Source: Photobacterium aquimaris
GTDB lineage: Bacteria; Pseudomonadota; Gammaproteobacteria; Enterobacterales; Vibrionaceae
Assembly (NCBI RefSeq): GCF_002954455.1
Contig: NZ_MSCC01000003.1
Location: 250,019-314,018, forward strand
Length of the DNA: 64,000 nucleotides
Reading direction: 5' to 3'
The translations under genes were made by a program, and so were the position numbers. Below are positions 43,260-50,841 of the stretch, one piece after another; within the stretch, counting starts at the first letter, position 1, and every line of letters starts with the position of its first letter. A model generated the notes under the pieces. That model saw only the letters and a program-made list of their open reading frames with translations, was not told where the DNA came from and ran no database searches.

Positions 43260-44276
43260 ATGCTCATTATTCGTCCTATTACTCGCGCTGATTATCCTGC
43301 ACTGATGCAATGTGCAGAAGCCTCTGGCCATGGTTTTACATCATTACCCATTAATGAAGATTTACTTCGTGGCCGTATTCAACACTCTCAAGCCAGCTTT
43401 AATGCTCGTGTTACCTCGCCAGGACAAGAAAGCTATCTGTTAGTCGCTGTTGATAGCGACACTGATCAAGTGGTTGGTACAACCGCGATTGAAGCGACGG
43501 TTGGGCTCGATGTGCCTTTTTATAATTACCATTTAAGTACCGTGACTCATGCCTCGCGTCAGTTAGGGGTGCACAACATTGTTAAGGTGCTGACATTAGG
43601 TAACCAATATACAGGTGAGACTGAGCTATGTAGCTTGTTTCTATTACCTGAATGGCGTCAAGGTCTTAACGGACGATTACTGTCTAAATCGCGGTTTTTA
43701 TTGATGGCTGATCATCGACACCGATTTGCTGAGGTTGCTTTTGCTGAAATGCGTGGTGTGTCTGATGAGCAGGGGGATTCTCCGTTTTGGCAATGGCTGA
43801 AAGAGCATTTCTTTTCGATTGATTTTACTTATGCTGATTATCTGACAGGCATTGGCCGCAAAGGCTTTATTGCTGATCTAATGCCGAAATTACCGATTTA
43901 CGTCAACTTACTCAGTAAAGAAGCACAAGCAGTGATTGGTCAAGTGCATGTGAATACACGTCCAGCATTACAACTACTTCAACAAGAAGGGTTTTGTTGT
44001 CGTGGCTATGTCGACATCTTTGATGCCGGCCCTAGTGTCGAATGTGACGTGCGTAATATTGAAACCGTACGTCATTCGCAGCGGTGTCGAGTTGAAATCG
44101 GTCAACACACCAGTGAACGATGTTATTTAGTTTCTAATTGTCAATTAGCTGGATTTCGTGCGGTTGCTGCACTGTTAGCGGTCAATGTGCAAGGGCAAGT
44201 GGTGATGACCGCAGACGTTGCCGCAGCGCTTAATGTTGATGTTGGTGATGAAGTGCGATTAGTGGCGCAATCATAA
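43260..44276 (+). CDS. astA: Arginine N-succinyltransferase
   Basis: First step of the succinyl-transferase route that degrades arginine to glutamate and ammonia. The protein begins MLIIRPITRADYPALMQ, typical of AstA, and contains ELCSLFLLPEWRQGLNGRLLS (about 120-140), the acyl-CoA-binding region, and a conserved block FAEMRGVSDEQGDSPFWQWL (about 160-181). The length is 338 residues. A GGAGG-type site precedes the ATG. It is 113 bases after argD and 13 bases before astD. Confidence 0.95.
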   Translation: MLIIRPITRADYPALMQCAEASGHGFTSLPINEDLLRGRIQHSQASFNARVTSPGQESYLLVAVDSDTDQVVGTTAIEATVGLDVPFYNYHLSTVTHASRQLGVHNIVKVLTLGNQYTGETELCSLFLLPEWRQGLNGRLLSKSRFLLMADHRHRFAEVAFAEMRGVSDEQGDSPFWQWLKEHFFSIDFTYADYLTGIGRKGFIADLMPKLPIYVNLLSKEAQAVIGQVHVNTRPALQLLQQEGFCCRGYVDIFDAGPSVECDVRNIETVRHSQRCRVEIGQHTSERCYLVSNCQLAGFRAVAALLAVNVQGQVVMTADVAAALNVDVGDEVRLVAQS

Positions 44277-44288
44277 CAGGAGAGTCAC

Positions 44289-45746
44289 ATGAGCTTATGG
44301 ATTAATAATCAGTGGTTAGACGGTGCTGGTGAGCAATTTCAATCCCTCAATCCCTATGATGGCAGTGTGGTTTGGCAAGGTCAGGCAGCAACGACTGCAC
44401 AAGTTGAAGCGGCGGTTATTGCAGCAGAGGCTGCGTTTGTAGCTTGGCGCAATACTACCCTTAATCATCGAGTCCAGATCATCGAGCGTTTTGCGCAATT
44501 AGTGCAACAGCATCAATTACAGCTGGCAGGTGTTATTGCTGCAGAAACGGGTAAGCCGTTATGGGAGAGCACCACTGAAGTGGCAGCGATGATTGCCAAG
44601 GTGGCGTTGTCGCTTCAGGCTTATCATGAACGTACTGGTACTCGACAACGCCAGCAAGTGGAAACAACTATGGTGGTAAGACACCGTCCTTTAGGGGTTA
44701 TGGCGGTATTTGGACCGTATAATTTCCCTGCCCATTTACCTAATGGGCATATTGTTCCTGCATTATTGGCTGGAAATACAGTGGTGTTTAAACCTTCCGA
44801 GTTGACACCTAACACCGCGCAATTGATATGTGAATTATGGCAGCAAGCAGGAATAAGTGCCGGTGTGATTAATTTAGTTCAGGGAGGGCGCTCGACAGGA
44901 GCGGCTTTAGCTGCTGCGGACGTGGATGGTGTTCTGTTTACTGGCAGTGCCAATACTGGGCATCTCTTGCATCAACAATTTGCTGGTCAGCCACAAAAAA
45001 TGTTGGCATTAGAAATGGGAGGTAATAACCCATTAGTTGTTGGTCAACAATATGGCGAGCTTGATGCGGCGGTGTATACCATTATTCAGTCTGCTTTTTT
45101 AAGTGCCGGACAGCGTTGTACCTGTGCGAGGCGATTATATATCGCGACAGGAAAAGCTGGTGATGCGTTATTAGCGCGCTTGGTAATCGTGAGCTCGCAC
45201 TTGAGAGTGGGAGATCCATTTGCCACGCCTGCAGTTTTTATGGGGCCATTGATATCCAATAGTGCTGCCGATCAGCTGCTGGACAATCAGCAGCAATTAA
45301 TCGCGGCTGGTGGCATGGCCTTGTTAGCAGCGACACGTGGTCAAGGTGCGATAGTTACCCCTGCGATTATTGAAGTCAGTGCCGTTAGTGAGCTTGCTGA
45401 TGAAGAGTACTTTGGGCCGTTATTACAAGTCAGTCGTTATGATGACTTTCGTCAAGCCGTGGTTAGCGCCAATCAAACCCGCTACGGATTAGCAGCAGGA
45501 TTAATTTCAACGGATGAGCAGCAATGGCAGTATTTTATTGAGCATATTAGAGCGGGAATTGTGAATCGAAATCGACCATTAACTGGTGCTAGTGGTGACG
45601 CACCATTTGGTGGCCCAGGATCATCTGGAAACCTGCGTCCAAGTGCTTATTATGCGGCTGACTATTGTGCTTATCCAATGGCATCTGTTGAGGGAGTCGC
45701 GGTGCAATTACCATCTCAATTAGCGCCTGGTGTGAGCTTGAACTAA
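44289..45746 (+). CDS. astD: Succinylglutamate semialdehyde dehydrogenase
   Basis: NAD-dependent oxidation of N-succinylglutamate semialdehyde, the fourth step of arginine succinylation. Aldehyde dehydrogenase fold: FGPYNFPAHLPNGH (about 141-154), the general base in LEMGGNNPL (Glu242), and the catalytic cysteine region AGQRCTCARR (Cys277/279). The length of 485 residues is normal. It follows astA closely. AstB and AstE are not in this cluster; the next gene is a DUF1338 protein. Confidence 0.95.
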   Translation: MSLWINNQWLDGAGEQFQSLNPYDGSVVWQGQAATTAQVEAAVIAAEAAFVAWRNTTLNHRVQIIERFAQLVQQHQLQLAGVIAAETGKPLWESTTEVAAMIAKVALSLQAYHERTGTRQRQQVETTMVVRHRPLGVMAVFGPYNFPAHLPNGHIVPALLAGNTVVFKPSELTPNTAQLICELWQQAGISAGVINLVQGGRSTGAALAAADVDGVLFTGSANTGHLLHQQFAGQPQKMLALEMGGNNPLVVGQQYGELDAAVYTIIQSAFLSAGQRCTCARRLYIATGKAGDALLARLVIVSSHLRVGDPFATPAVFMGPLISNSAADQLLDNQQQLIAAGGMALLAATRGQGAIVTPAIIEVSAVSELADEEYFGPLLQVSRYDDFRQAVVSANQTRYGLAAGLISTDEQQWQYFIEHIRAGIVNRNRPLTGASGDAPFGGPGSSGNLRPSAYYAADYCAYPMASVEGVAVQLPSQLAPGVSLN

Positions 45747-45786
45747 GATATATACACTGATGATGATTTAAATAAGCGGGTAGATT

Positions 45787-46581
45787 ATGGAATCGATTAC
45801 GCAACTTTTTGATGATTTATGGCACGACTATAGCCAACGTTTATGTCCATCAGCAGTGCAAATACAGCGTTTATTAACTGAAGATGCCGCATTGTTAAAT
45901 GATCATATTGCGCTGCGCAGTTTTGGTGTGCCTAAGTGCAGTTTAGCGGTTGTCGCTGCGCCGTTTATTGCTTTAGGCTACCAGCCGCAAGCGAAATATC
46001 ATTTCGAGGCTAAAAAACTGTACGCTGAATATTTCATGCATCCAGATCCTCTATTACCCAAAGTTTTTATTAGTGAATTACAGTTAGGTAGTTGTTCGGC
46101 AGAGTTACAACTTATGGTGCGTGGTTTGTTAGATCAAGTCGATGATGACTATTTTCGCAATCCTAATTTTGTCTATGGTGGTCGTCCATGGCAACTGGAT
46201 TTTAAAAGTTATCAATTTTTAGTTGCTGAAAGTGAGTATGCTGCTTGGGTTGCAGCGCATGGCTTTGGTGCTAATCATTTTACGGTCAGTATTAATCAGC
46301 TTGAGCAATTTACCGATTTAGAACAAGTTAATCACTTATTGCGTCATAACCAGTTTGTGATTAATCAGGCTGGTGGTGAGATTAAAGGTGATGCGACAGT
46401 GATGCTAGAGCAATCAGCAACTATGGCTGATGAGGTTGGAGTGAGCTTTCGAGATGGGGTTCATTCCATCCCTGGGGGGTTTTACGAGTTTGCTAAACGC
46501 TATCCACAACCTAATGGTGAATTGTATAGCGGCTTTGTTACTGCATCGGCTGATAAAATATTTGAGAGCACCAATAGCTAG
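45787..46581 (+). CDS. DUF1338 family protein (2-oxoadipate dioxygenase/decarboxylase-like)
   Basis: A 264-residue soluble protein of the DUF1338 family, whose known member HglS is a metal-dependent vicinal-oxygen-chelate enzyme acting on 2-oxoadipate. The three expected metal ligands can be read: His40 in NDHIALRSF, His164 in NHFTVS and Glu234 in GFYEFAKRY. A short version of the family. It is the last gene after astD, a position I recall also in V. cholerae (between astD and crp). A role in arginine or related keto-acid catabolism is inferred from linkage only; the substrate is unknown. Confidence 0.85.
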   Translation: MESITQLFDDLWHDYSQRLCPSAVQIQRLLTEDAALLNDHIALRSFGVPKCSLAVVAAPFIALGYQPQAKYHFEAKKLYAEYFMHPDPLLPKVFISELQLGSCSAELQLMVRGLLDQVDDDYFRNPNFVYGGRPWQLDFKSYQFLVAESEYAAWVAAHGFGANHFTVSINQLEQFTDLEQVNHLLRHNQFVINQAGGEIKGDATVMLEQSATMADEVGVSFRDGVHSIPGGFYEFAKRYPQPNGELYSGFVTASADKIFESTNS

Positions 46582-46607
46582 TTGGTGATGATATAGAAGC
46601 GATAATA

Positions 46608-46633
46608 AAACAGCACTTAGATAAGTGCTGTTT
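46608..46633. terminator. Bidirectional terminator after the ast cluster
   Basis: AAACAGCACTT (46608-46618) pairs perfectly with AAGTGCTGTTT (46623-46633) around a four-base loop, between two convergent reading frames. Confidence 0.85.
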
Positions 46634-46639
46634 AAGTGA

Positions 46640-46834
46640 TCAGTTATCTAGCGGTGAAGCCCAAACCCCAGATTCATCAGCAGGGCAGCGACGTAATCCC
46701 GTTTGTTGTTCAAGGTAGCAACGGCTATCGCTAAATCCTGTCATTTCAATGGTTGTTGGCTGACCCGTTAACACGCCGGGTACGGTGGTGTAACTGTTAG
46801 CTGAAAAGCGTTCAATATCCATATTGATCATCAT
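46640..46834 (-). CDS. Small hypothetical protein (about 64 residues)
   Basis: I do not recognise this protein. It would read MMINMDIERFSANSYTTVPG and continue to 64 residues, with a cysteine pair about ten residues apart (CYLEQQTGLRRC) and no membrane segment. The real start may be the internal Met at residue 5. The ribosome site is weak (TGGATCTAAC). Support comes from its position as the only frame in a 430-base gap, from a terminator placed directly after its stop codon, and from ordinary codon use. It could still be a spurious frame. Confidence 0.45.
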   Translation of the reverse strand: MMINMDIERFSANSYTTVPGVLTGQPTTIEMTGFSDSRCYLEQQTGLRRCPADESGVWASPLDN

Positions 46835-47017
46835 TGATTGTTAGATCCATTTGTGATCGGAATGTAGCATGAATGCATGCGATTACAAATTAAAATTTAA
46901 CAGAAATATTAACGCCATCAATGATTGATTTTCGATGTTGGTTGATAAACGCTAAGATCAAAAAAACCGCAGGTATCAGCTACGGTTTCATCGGTGATTA
47001 ACGGCGACACTAAATAA

Positions 47018-47650
47018 TTAGCGTGTACCGTAAACCACAATTGTTTTGCCGTGAGCAGAAATAAGATTTTGCTCTTCCAGCATTTTCAATATACGACCCA
47101 CTGTTTCGCGAGAGCAACCTACGATTTGGCCAATTTCTTGACGTGTGATCTTAATTTGCATGCCATCAGGGTGTGTCATTGCATCAGGTTGTTTTGCAAG
47201 ATTAAGTAGTGTCTGTGCAATACGACCAGTCACATCAAGGAATGCAAGATCACCTACTTTTTGGCTTGTCACTTGTAAGCGGCATGCCATTTGAGCAGAT
47301 AGACGCATTAGAATATCTGGGTTAACTTGAATTAACTGACGGAATTTCTTAAATGAAATCTCTGCAACTTCACAAGGGCTTTTGGCACGAACCCAAGCTG
47401 TACGTTCTTGGTCTTCTTCGAACAAGCCGAGTTCACCAATAAAGTCACCCTGGTTTAGGTAAGAAAGGATCATCTCCTTACCTTCTTCATCCTTGATTAA
47501 TACAGCAACAGAACCCTTCACGATGTAATACAAAGTTTCTGCTTTTTCACCTGCGTGAATTAACGTGCTCTTTGACGGATATTTGTGAATGTGACAATGG
47601 GAAAGAAACCACTCTAAAGTTGGATCTGTCTGCGGTTTACCTGGAACCAT
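47018..47650 (-). CDS. crp: cAMP receptor protein (CRP)
   Basis: Global regulator that binds cAMP and DNA sites TGTGA-N6-TCACA. The N-terminal cyclic-nucleotide domain contains GELGLFEEDQERTAWVRAK (72-90). The dimer helix follows (about 111-137), then the helix-turn-helix with ITRQEIGQIVGCSRETVGRIL (about 168-188). The length is 210 residues. The ATG at 47650 gives MVPGKPQTDPTLEWFL, the family start; the upstream in-frame codon at 47710 is not supported. Position 122 (E. coli numbering) is Cys where Arg is usual; Arg123, which contacts cAMP, is kept. Confidence 0.97.
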   Translation of the reverse strand: MVPGKPQTDPTLEWFLSHCHIHKYPSKSTLIHAGEKAETLYYIVKGSVAVLIKDEEGKEMILSYLNQGDFIGELGLFEEDQERTAWVRAKSPCEVAEISFKKFRQLIQVNPDILMRLSAQMACRLQVTSQKVGDLAFLDVTGRIAQTLLNLAKQPDAMTHPDGMQIKITRQEIGQIVGCSRETVGRILKMLEEQNLISAHGKTIVVYGTR

Positions 47651-48032
47651 ATTACTAACTTCCTCTGCATGTGTTGCCCAACAATATGTTCTGTGACGAT
47701 AACTCAACAAAACTGTTTGATGGCAGGGTTATTCACTCAGCTGCTGGGCTGCAAGCTAACTTGAACTTAGTAAGAGTGTATCCTTTTTTTTAGGTTTTTT
47801 CTTGATATTGATCTAGCTGATTCACTCATTTATGAGAGATAAGTGTGCACATGATCACATCGTTGTGAGTTAGTTACCAATAGCATAGTTAGAATGTGGA
47901 TTTATTGGCCAATTATGCCTATTTGAATACGCAACGAAATTAATATTAAACACCATAAATAGCGTTTACATTGATGGTATTATCGACAAAAATAGGGCTA
48001 AAATCTGAATTATATAGCTAAAGGAGATAACA
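47651..48032. other. crp / yhfA intergenic region
   Basis: Divergent promoter region of 382 bases. It contains a strong CRP site (47844-47859) and a run of T residues near 47783. No additional ORF is convincing. An AAAGGAG site for the yhfA-type gene lies at 48020-48026. Confidence 0.5.
47844..47859. promoter_or_regulatory. CRP binding site upstream of crp
   Basis: TGTGC-ACATGA-TCACA matches TGTGA-N6-TCACA in nine of ten positions. It lies about 200 bases upstream of the crp start and 175 bases upstream of the divergent osmC-family gene, consistent with crp autoregulation. Confidence 0.8.
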
Positions 48033-48437
48033 ATGCAGTCACGCGTAAAATGGGTTGAAAATATGACTTTTGTGGGTCAGTCATCATCAGGACATAGCAT
48101 TGTATTAGATGGTAATGGTGGTGATAAAGCGCCGAGCCCAATGGAATTAGTGTTAATGGCTGCGGGTGGGTGTAGCTCAGTTGATGTTGTGAGTGGGTTA
48201 CAGGATCTACAGCAGCAGATCACAGGTTGTGAAGTACAAATTTCAGCAGAGCGTCGTGAGCAAGCGCCACGATTATTTGCTGCAGCTAAGTTACATTTTG
48301 TGGTGACAGGCCACGATTTGAATGCTGACAAAGTGAGTAAAGTGGTTGCTGATTCTCTCGAAAAATATTGTTCAGTATGTTTAATGTTGGGTAAAGGGGT
48401 TGAACTTAGCCATAGCTATGAAATTGTTATGCCATAA
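48033..48437 (+). CDS. yhfA: OsmC-family protein YhfA
   Basis: OsmC/Ohr-fold protein of 134 residues. The two cysteines that form the peroxidase centre in this superfamily are seen in AAGGCSSVDVV (about 46-56) and EKYCSVCLMLG (about 110-120). The function of the YhfA branch is not established; thiol-dependent peroxide removal is inferred from the family. It is divergent from crp and convergent with prkB, the same neighbourhood as yhfA-crp in E. coli. Confidence 0.88.
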   Translation: MQSRVKWVENMTFVGQSSSGHSIVLDGNGGDKAPSPMELVLMAAGGCSSVDVVSGLQDLQQQITGCEVQISAERREQAPRLFAAAKLHFVVTGHDLNADKVSKVVADSLEKYCSVCLMLGKGVELSHSYEIVMP

Positions 48438-48447
48438 CGCTATCCTC

Positions 48448-48479
48448 ATTAACGGTTGCTGATAACAGCTACCGTTAAT
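48448..48479. terminator. Long hairpin between yhfA and prkB
   Basis: ATTAACGGT and ACCGTTAAT enclose GCTG/CAGC with an ATAA loop: 13 base pairs with one T-T mismatch. It lies between convergent genes and ends 15 bases before the prkB stop. It lacks a clear T run, so terminator strength is uncertain. Confidence 0.65.
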
Positions 48480-48494
48480 TGATGCCAAATACCA

Positions 48495-49364
48495 TTAGGC
48501 GATTTTGCCGTTTTCAATTAATTGCTCCAGTAACGGCCGCATAATTAATTCCATAGCAAAACTCATTTTTCCTCCAGGGACAACTAGTGTGTTATGGCGC
48601 GACATAAATGAGCCTTGAATCATTGAGAGCAAATACGGGAAATCGACGTTTTTCAAACCACGGAAACGGATCACCACAAAGCTTTCATCTAAACTTGGAA
48701 TACCTTTGGCACTGACTGGGTTGGAGGTATCGACGGTAGGTACACGTTGAAAGTTAATATGGGTACGAGAAAATTGTGGCGTGATGTAATTAAGATAATC
48801 ATCCATTGAGCGAACAATTGATTCCATTACTGCTTCACGAGAATGACCGCGATCGCGAGTATCTCTAATAATCTTCTGAATCCATTCTAAATTAACAATT
48901 GGTACCATTCCAATAAGTAAATCAACATGTTGAGCGACATCAATATCGCCATCGACAACACCACCATGTAGGCCCTCATAAAATAATACATCAGTATTTT
49001 CAGCGAGCTGTTGCCACGGAGTGAAAGTACCGGGCATTTGATTATAAGGTACAGCTTCGTCAAAGGTGTGTAAGTAACGGCGAAACTTACCACTGCCATC
49101 TTGAGAGTATTGTTTGAAAAAGTGGGCGAGTTGTTCAAAGTCATTAGCTTCGGCGCCGAAGTAGCTGATATGACGACCTTGCTCTTTTGCTTTACGAATT
49201 TCACAGTCCATTTCTGGTCGTGTAAAGCGGTGGAAGCTATCACCCTCTAGCCATGCAGCGTTAATGTCCATCATATTAAACATTTTGCGAAAAGCTTCAG
49301 ATGTAGTAGTTGTTCCCGCACCAGATGAACCCGTGACTGCAATAATAGGGTGTTTTACCGACAT
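48495..49364 (-). CDS. prkB: Phosphoribulokinase-like protein PrkB
   Basis: P-loop kinase of the phosphoribulokinase/uridine kinase family, 289 residues, with GSSGAGTTTTSEAF at about 12-25, FYEGLHGG near 127 and conserved RD residues in IIRDTRDRGHS near 167. Many non-autotrophic gammaproteobacteria carry this gene beside crp and yheU-yheT; no RuBisCO gene is present here and the physiological substrate is unknown. The name reflects homology only. It belongs to the minus-strand cluster prkB-yheU-yheT-yheS. Confidence 0.92.
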   Translation of the reverse strand: MSVKHPIIAVTGSSGAGTTTTSEAFRKMFNMMDINAAWLEGDSFHRFTRPEMDCEIRKAKEQGRHISYFGAEANDFEQLAHFFKQYSQDGSGKFRRYLHTFDEAVPYNQMPGTFTPWQQLAENTDVLFYEGLHGGVVDGDIDVAQHVDLLIGMVPIVNLEWIQKIIRDTRDRGHSREAVMESIVRSMDDYLNYITPQFSRTHINFQRVPTVDTSNPVSAKGIPSLDESFVVIRFRGLKNVDFPYLLSMIQGSFMSRHNTLVVPGGKMSFAMELIMRPLLEQLIENGKIA

Positions 49365-49507
49365 AATTCACCTTGCTGTGATTACTATATGTTAAGAATA
49401 TAAACTGCATAGCAGTAAATGTTACTACAAGTTTGCATAAATGTCGGTTTTTAGTGGTGAAAGTGCTGGCAAGGGCAAAATTTTATGATGATAAATAGTG
49501 CGTTTTT

Positions 49508-49720
49508 TTACATGTGGCTGCGAAGTTTAATATCGACCGATTCATGTAATTCAGAGAAAACAATCACCGCATCACCTGTTTGTAGTTGACGTCGAACATA
49601 GGCCACCTTATCGCTAAGGCTGATTTCGACTTCACCATAATCGGTGCCTTCACGTAAAATAAATTGCTCAATAAGGTTGGTTAGTGTTTCTGGGGCAATG
49701 TCTTGCCAAGGAATAATCAT
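49508..49720 (-). CDS. yheU: YheU family protein (UPF0270)
   Basis: A 70-residue conserved protein starting MIIPWQDIAPETLTNLIEQFILREGTDYG-like, the UPF0270 pattern (MIIPW.....ETL.NLIE.F..REGTDYG). No known function. It sits between prkB and yheT on the minus strand, as in E. coli. Confidence 0.9.
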   Translation of the reverse strand: MIIPWQDIAPETLTNLIEQFILREGTDYGEVEISLSDKVAYVRRQLQTGDAVIVFSELHESVDIKLRSHM

Positions 49721-49814
49721 TACAGCTTCTTAAATGACTAATAAAACAATAGTCGCAGTATATTCTTAAAATGGGCTGAAAAGAAACTGGGTCAGTATTG
49801 GCTGCGTTCAATAG

Positions 49815-50780
49815 CTATGGTCGTAACTGGCGATGAAACCATTCCGGCACTGTGTGTTCAAGCCAAAAGGTCGGTTTTAAAATAGAGCCACTGACAAAAC
49901 CAACATGACCGCCTTGTTGATATAAGTTGTAGTCAATATTACTGGGTAAGGGCTGTGAAGGGATCACCGATTCAGTCATGAAAGGGTCGTCTTTAGCATG
50001 AATAATTCGCAGCGGCGTCGTTATATGGTTGAGCTGGGTAAGGCCACTACAACGTTGATAGTAATCATCGGCATCAATAAAACCATGCAGTGGTGCAGTA
50101 ATGTGCTGATCAAATTGCCACACTGTATTAATGGCGTCTAATTGCTGATGTGAGATCGGCATTTTATGTTGGTGAAGGGTGATTTTTTTCGCCATAGTAC
50201 GCTTCATTGAATTGAGTAAATAGCGCTGATAAACCTTAGAAAAGCCTTGTTGAATACGTGTCGAACATGAGGCCAAATTTAGCGGTGGAGAAATTGCTTG
50301 AGCAGCGATAATCTCGCTATCATCACCATATTTTGCAAGATAGTTAATTAGCATATTACCACCGAGTGATACACCGACGGCAATCAATGGACGCAGTGGA
50401 AATTGCTCACGCAGCCATGTGATAAAAAAGCGGGCATCATTGATTTCTCCAGAGTGATAGCCTCTTGGCTGACGATTTAACTCACCACTACAGCCTCTAA
50501 AATGCATCATAACCCCAAGCCAACCTTGTTGTTTAGCTGCATGGAGTAGGCCATTGGCATAAGGACTATCAAAGCTACCTTCTAAACCATGAAATAGGAT
50601 CATTAATGGTTTGCTATCGTCAGTAGGCGTTTGTGTCCATGCTATATCGAGGAAGTCATCATCGAGTGTGGTCAGCCGTTGGGTTACGGGTGTGAATAGT
50701 GGCTGGCGGCGAACAAACCGAGGTAGCAAGGTTTGAAGATGCGGATTTTTTAATCCTAGCGCGGCAGTGAAAGGTTGCAT
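49815..50780 (-). CDS. yheT: Alpha/beta hydrolase YheT
   Basis: A 321-residue hydrolase of the YheT/YMC7 family. The nucleophile elbow is GVSLGGNML (Ser about 139), with MILFHGLEGS near 61 forming the oxyanion region and a C-terminal His in QQGGHVGFV. The substrate is unknown, probably an ester. The same-strand neighbours yheS and yheU give the conserved yheSTU-prkB order. Confidence 0.92.
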   Translation of the reverse strand: MQPFTAALGLKNPHLQTLLPRFVRRQPLFTPVTQRLTTLDDDFLDIAWTQTPTDDSKPLMILFHGLEGSFDSPYANGLLHAAKQQGWLGVMMHFRGCSGELNRQPRGYHSGEINDARFFITWLREQFPLRPLIAVGVSLGGNMLINYLAKYGDDSEIIAAQAISPPLNLASCSTRIQQGFSKVYQRYLLNSMKRTMAKKITLHQHKMPISHQQLDAINTVWQFDQHITAPLHGFIDADDYYQRCSGLTQLNHITTPLRIIHAKDDPFMTESVIPSQPLPSNIDYNLYQQGGHVGFVSGSILKPTFWLEHTVPEWFHRQLRP

Positions 50781-50841
50781 GTTTATCCTTGAGTCAAATA
50801 AAAACGCCGAAGTAATAAAATATCACTCCGGCGCTAAATGA

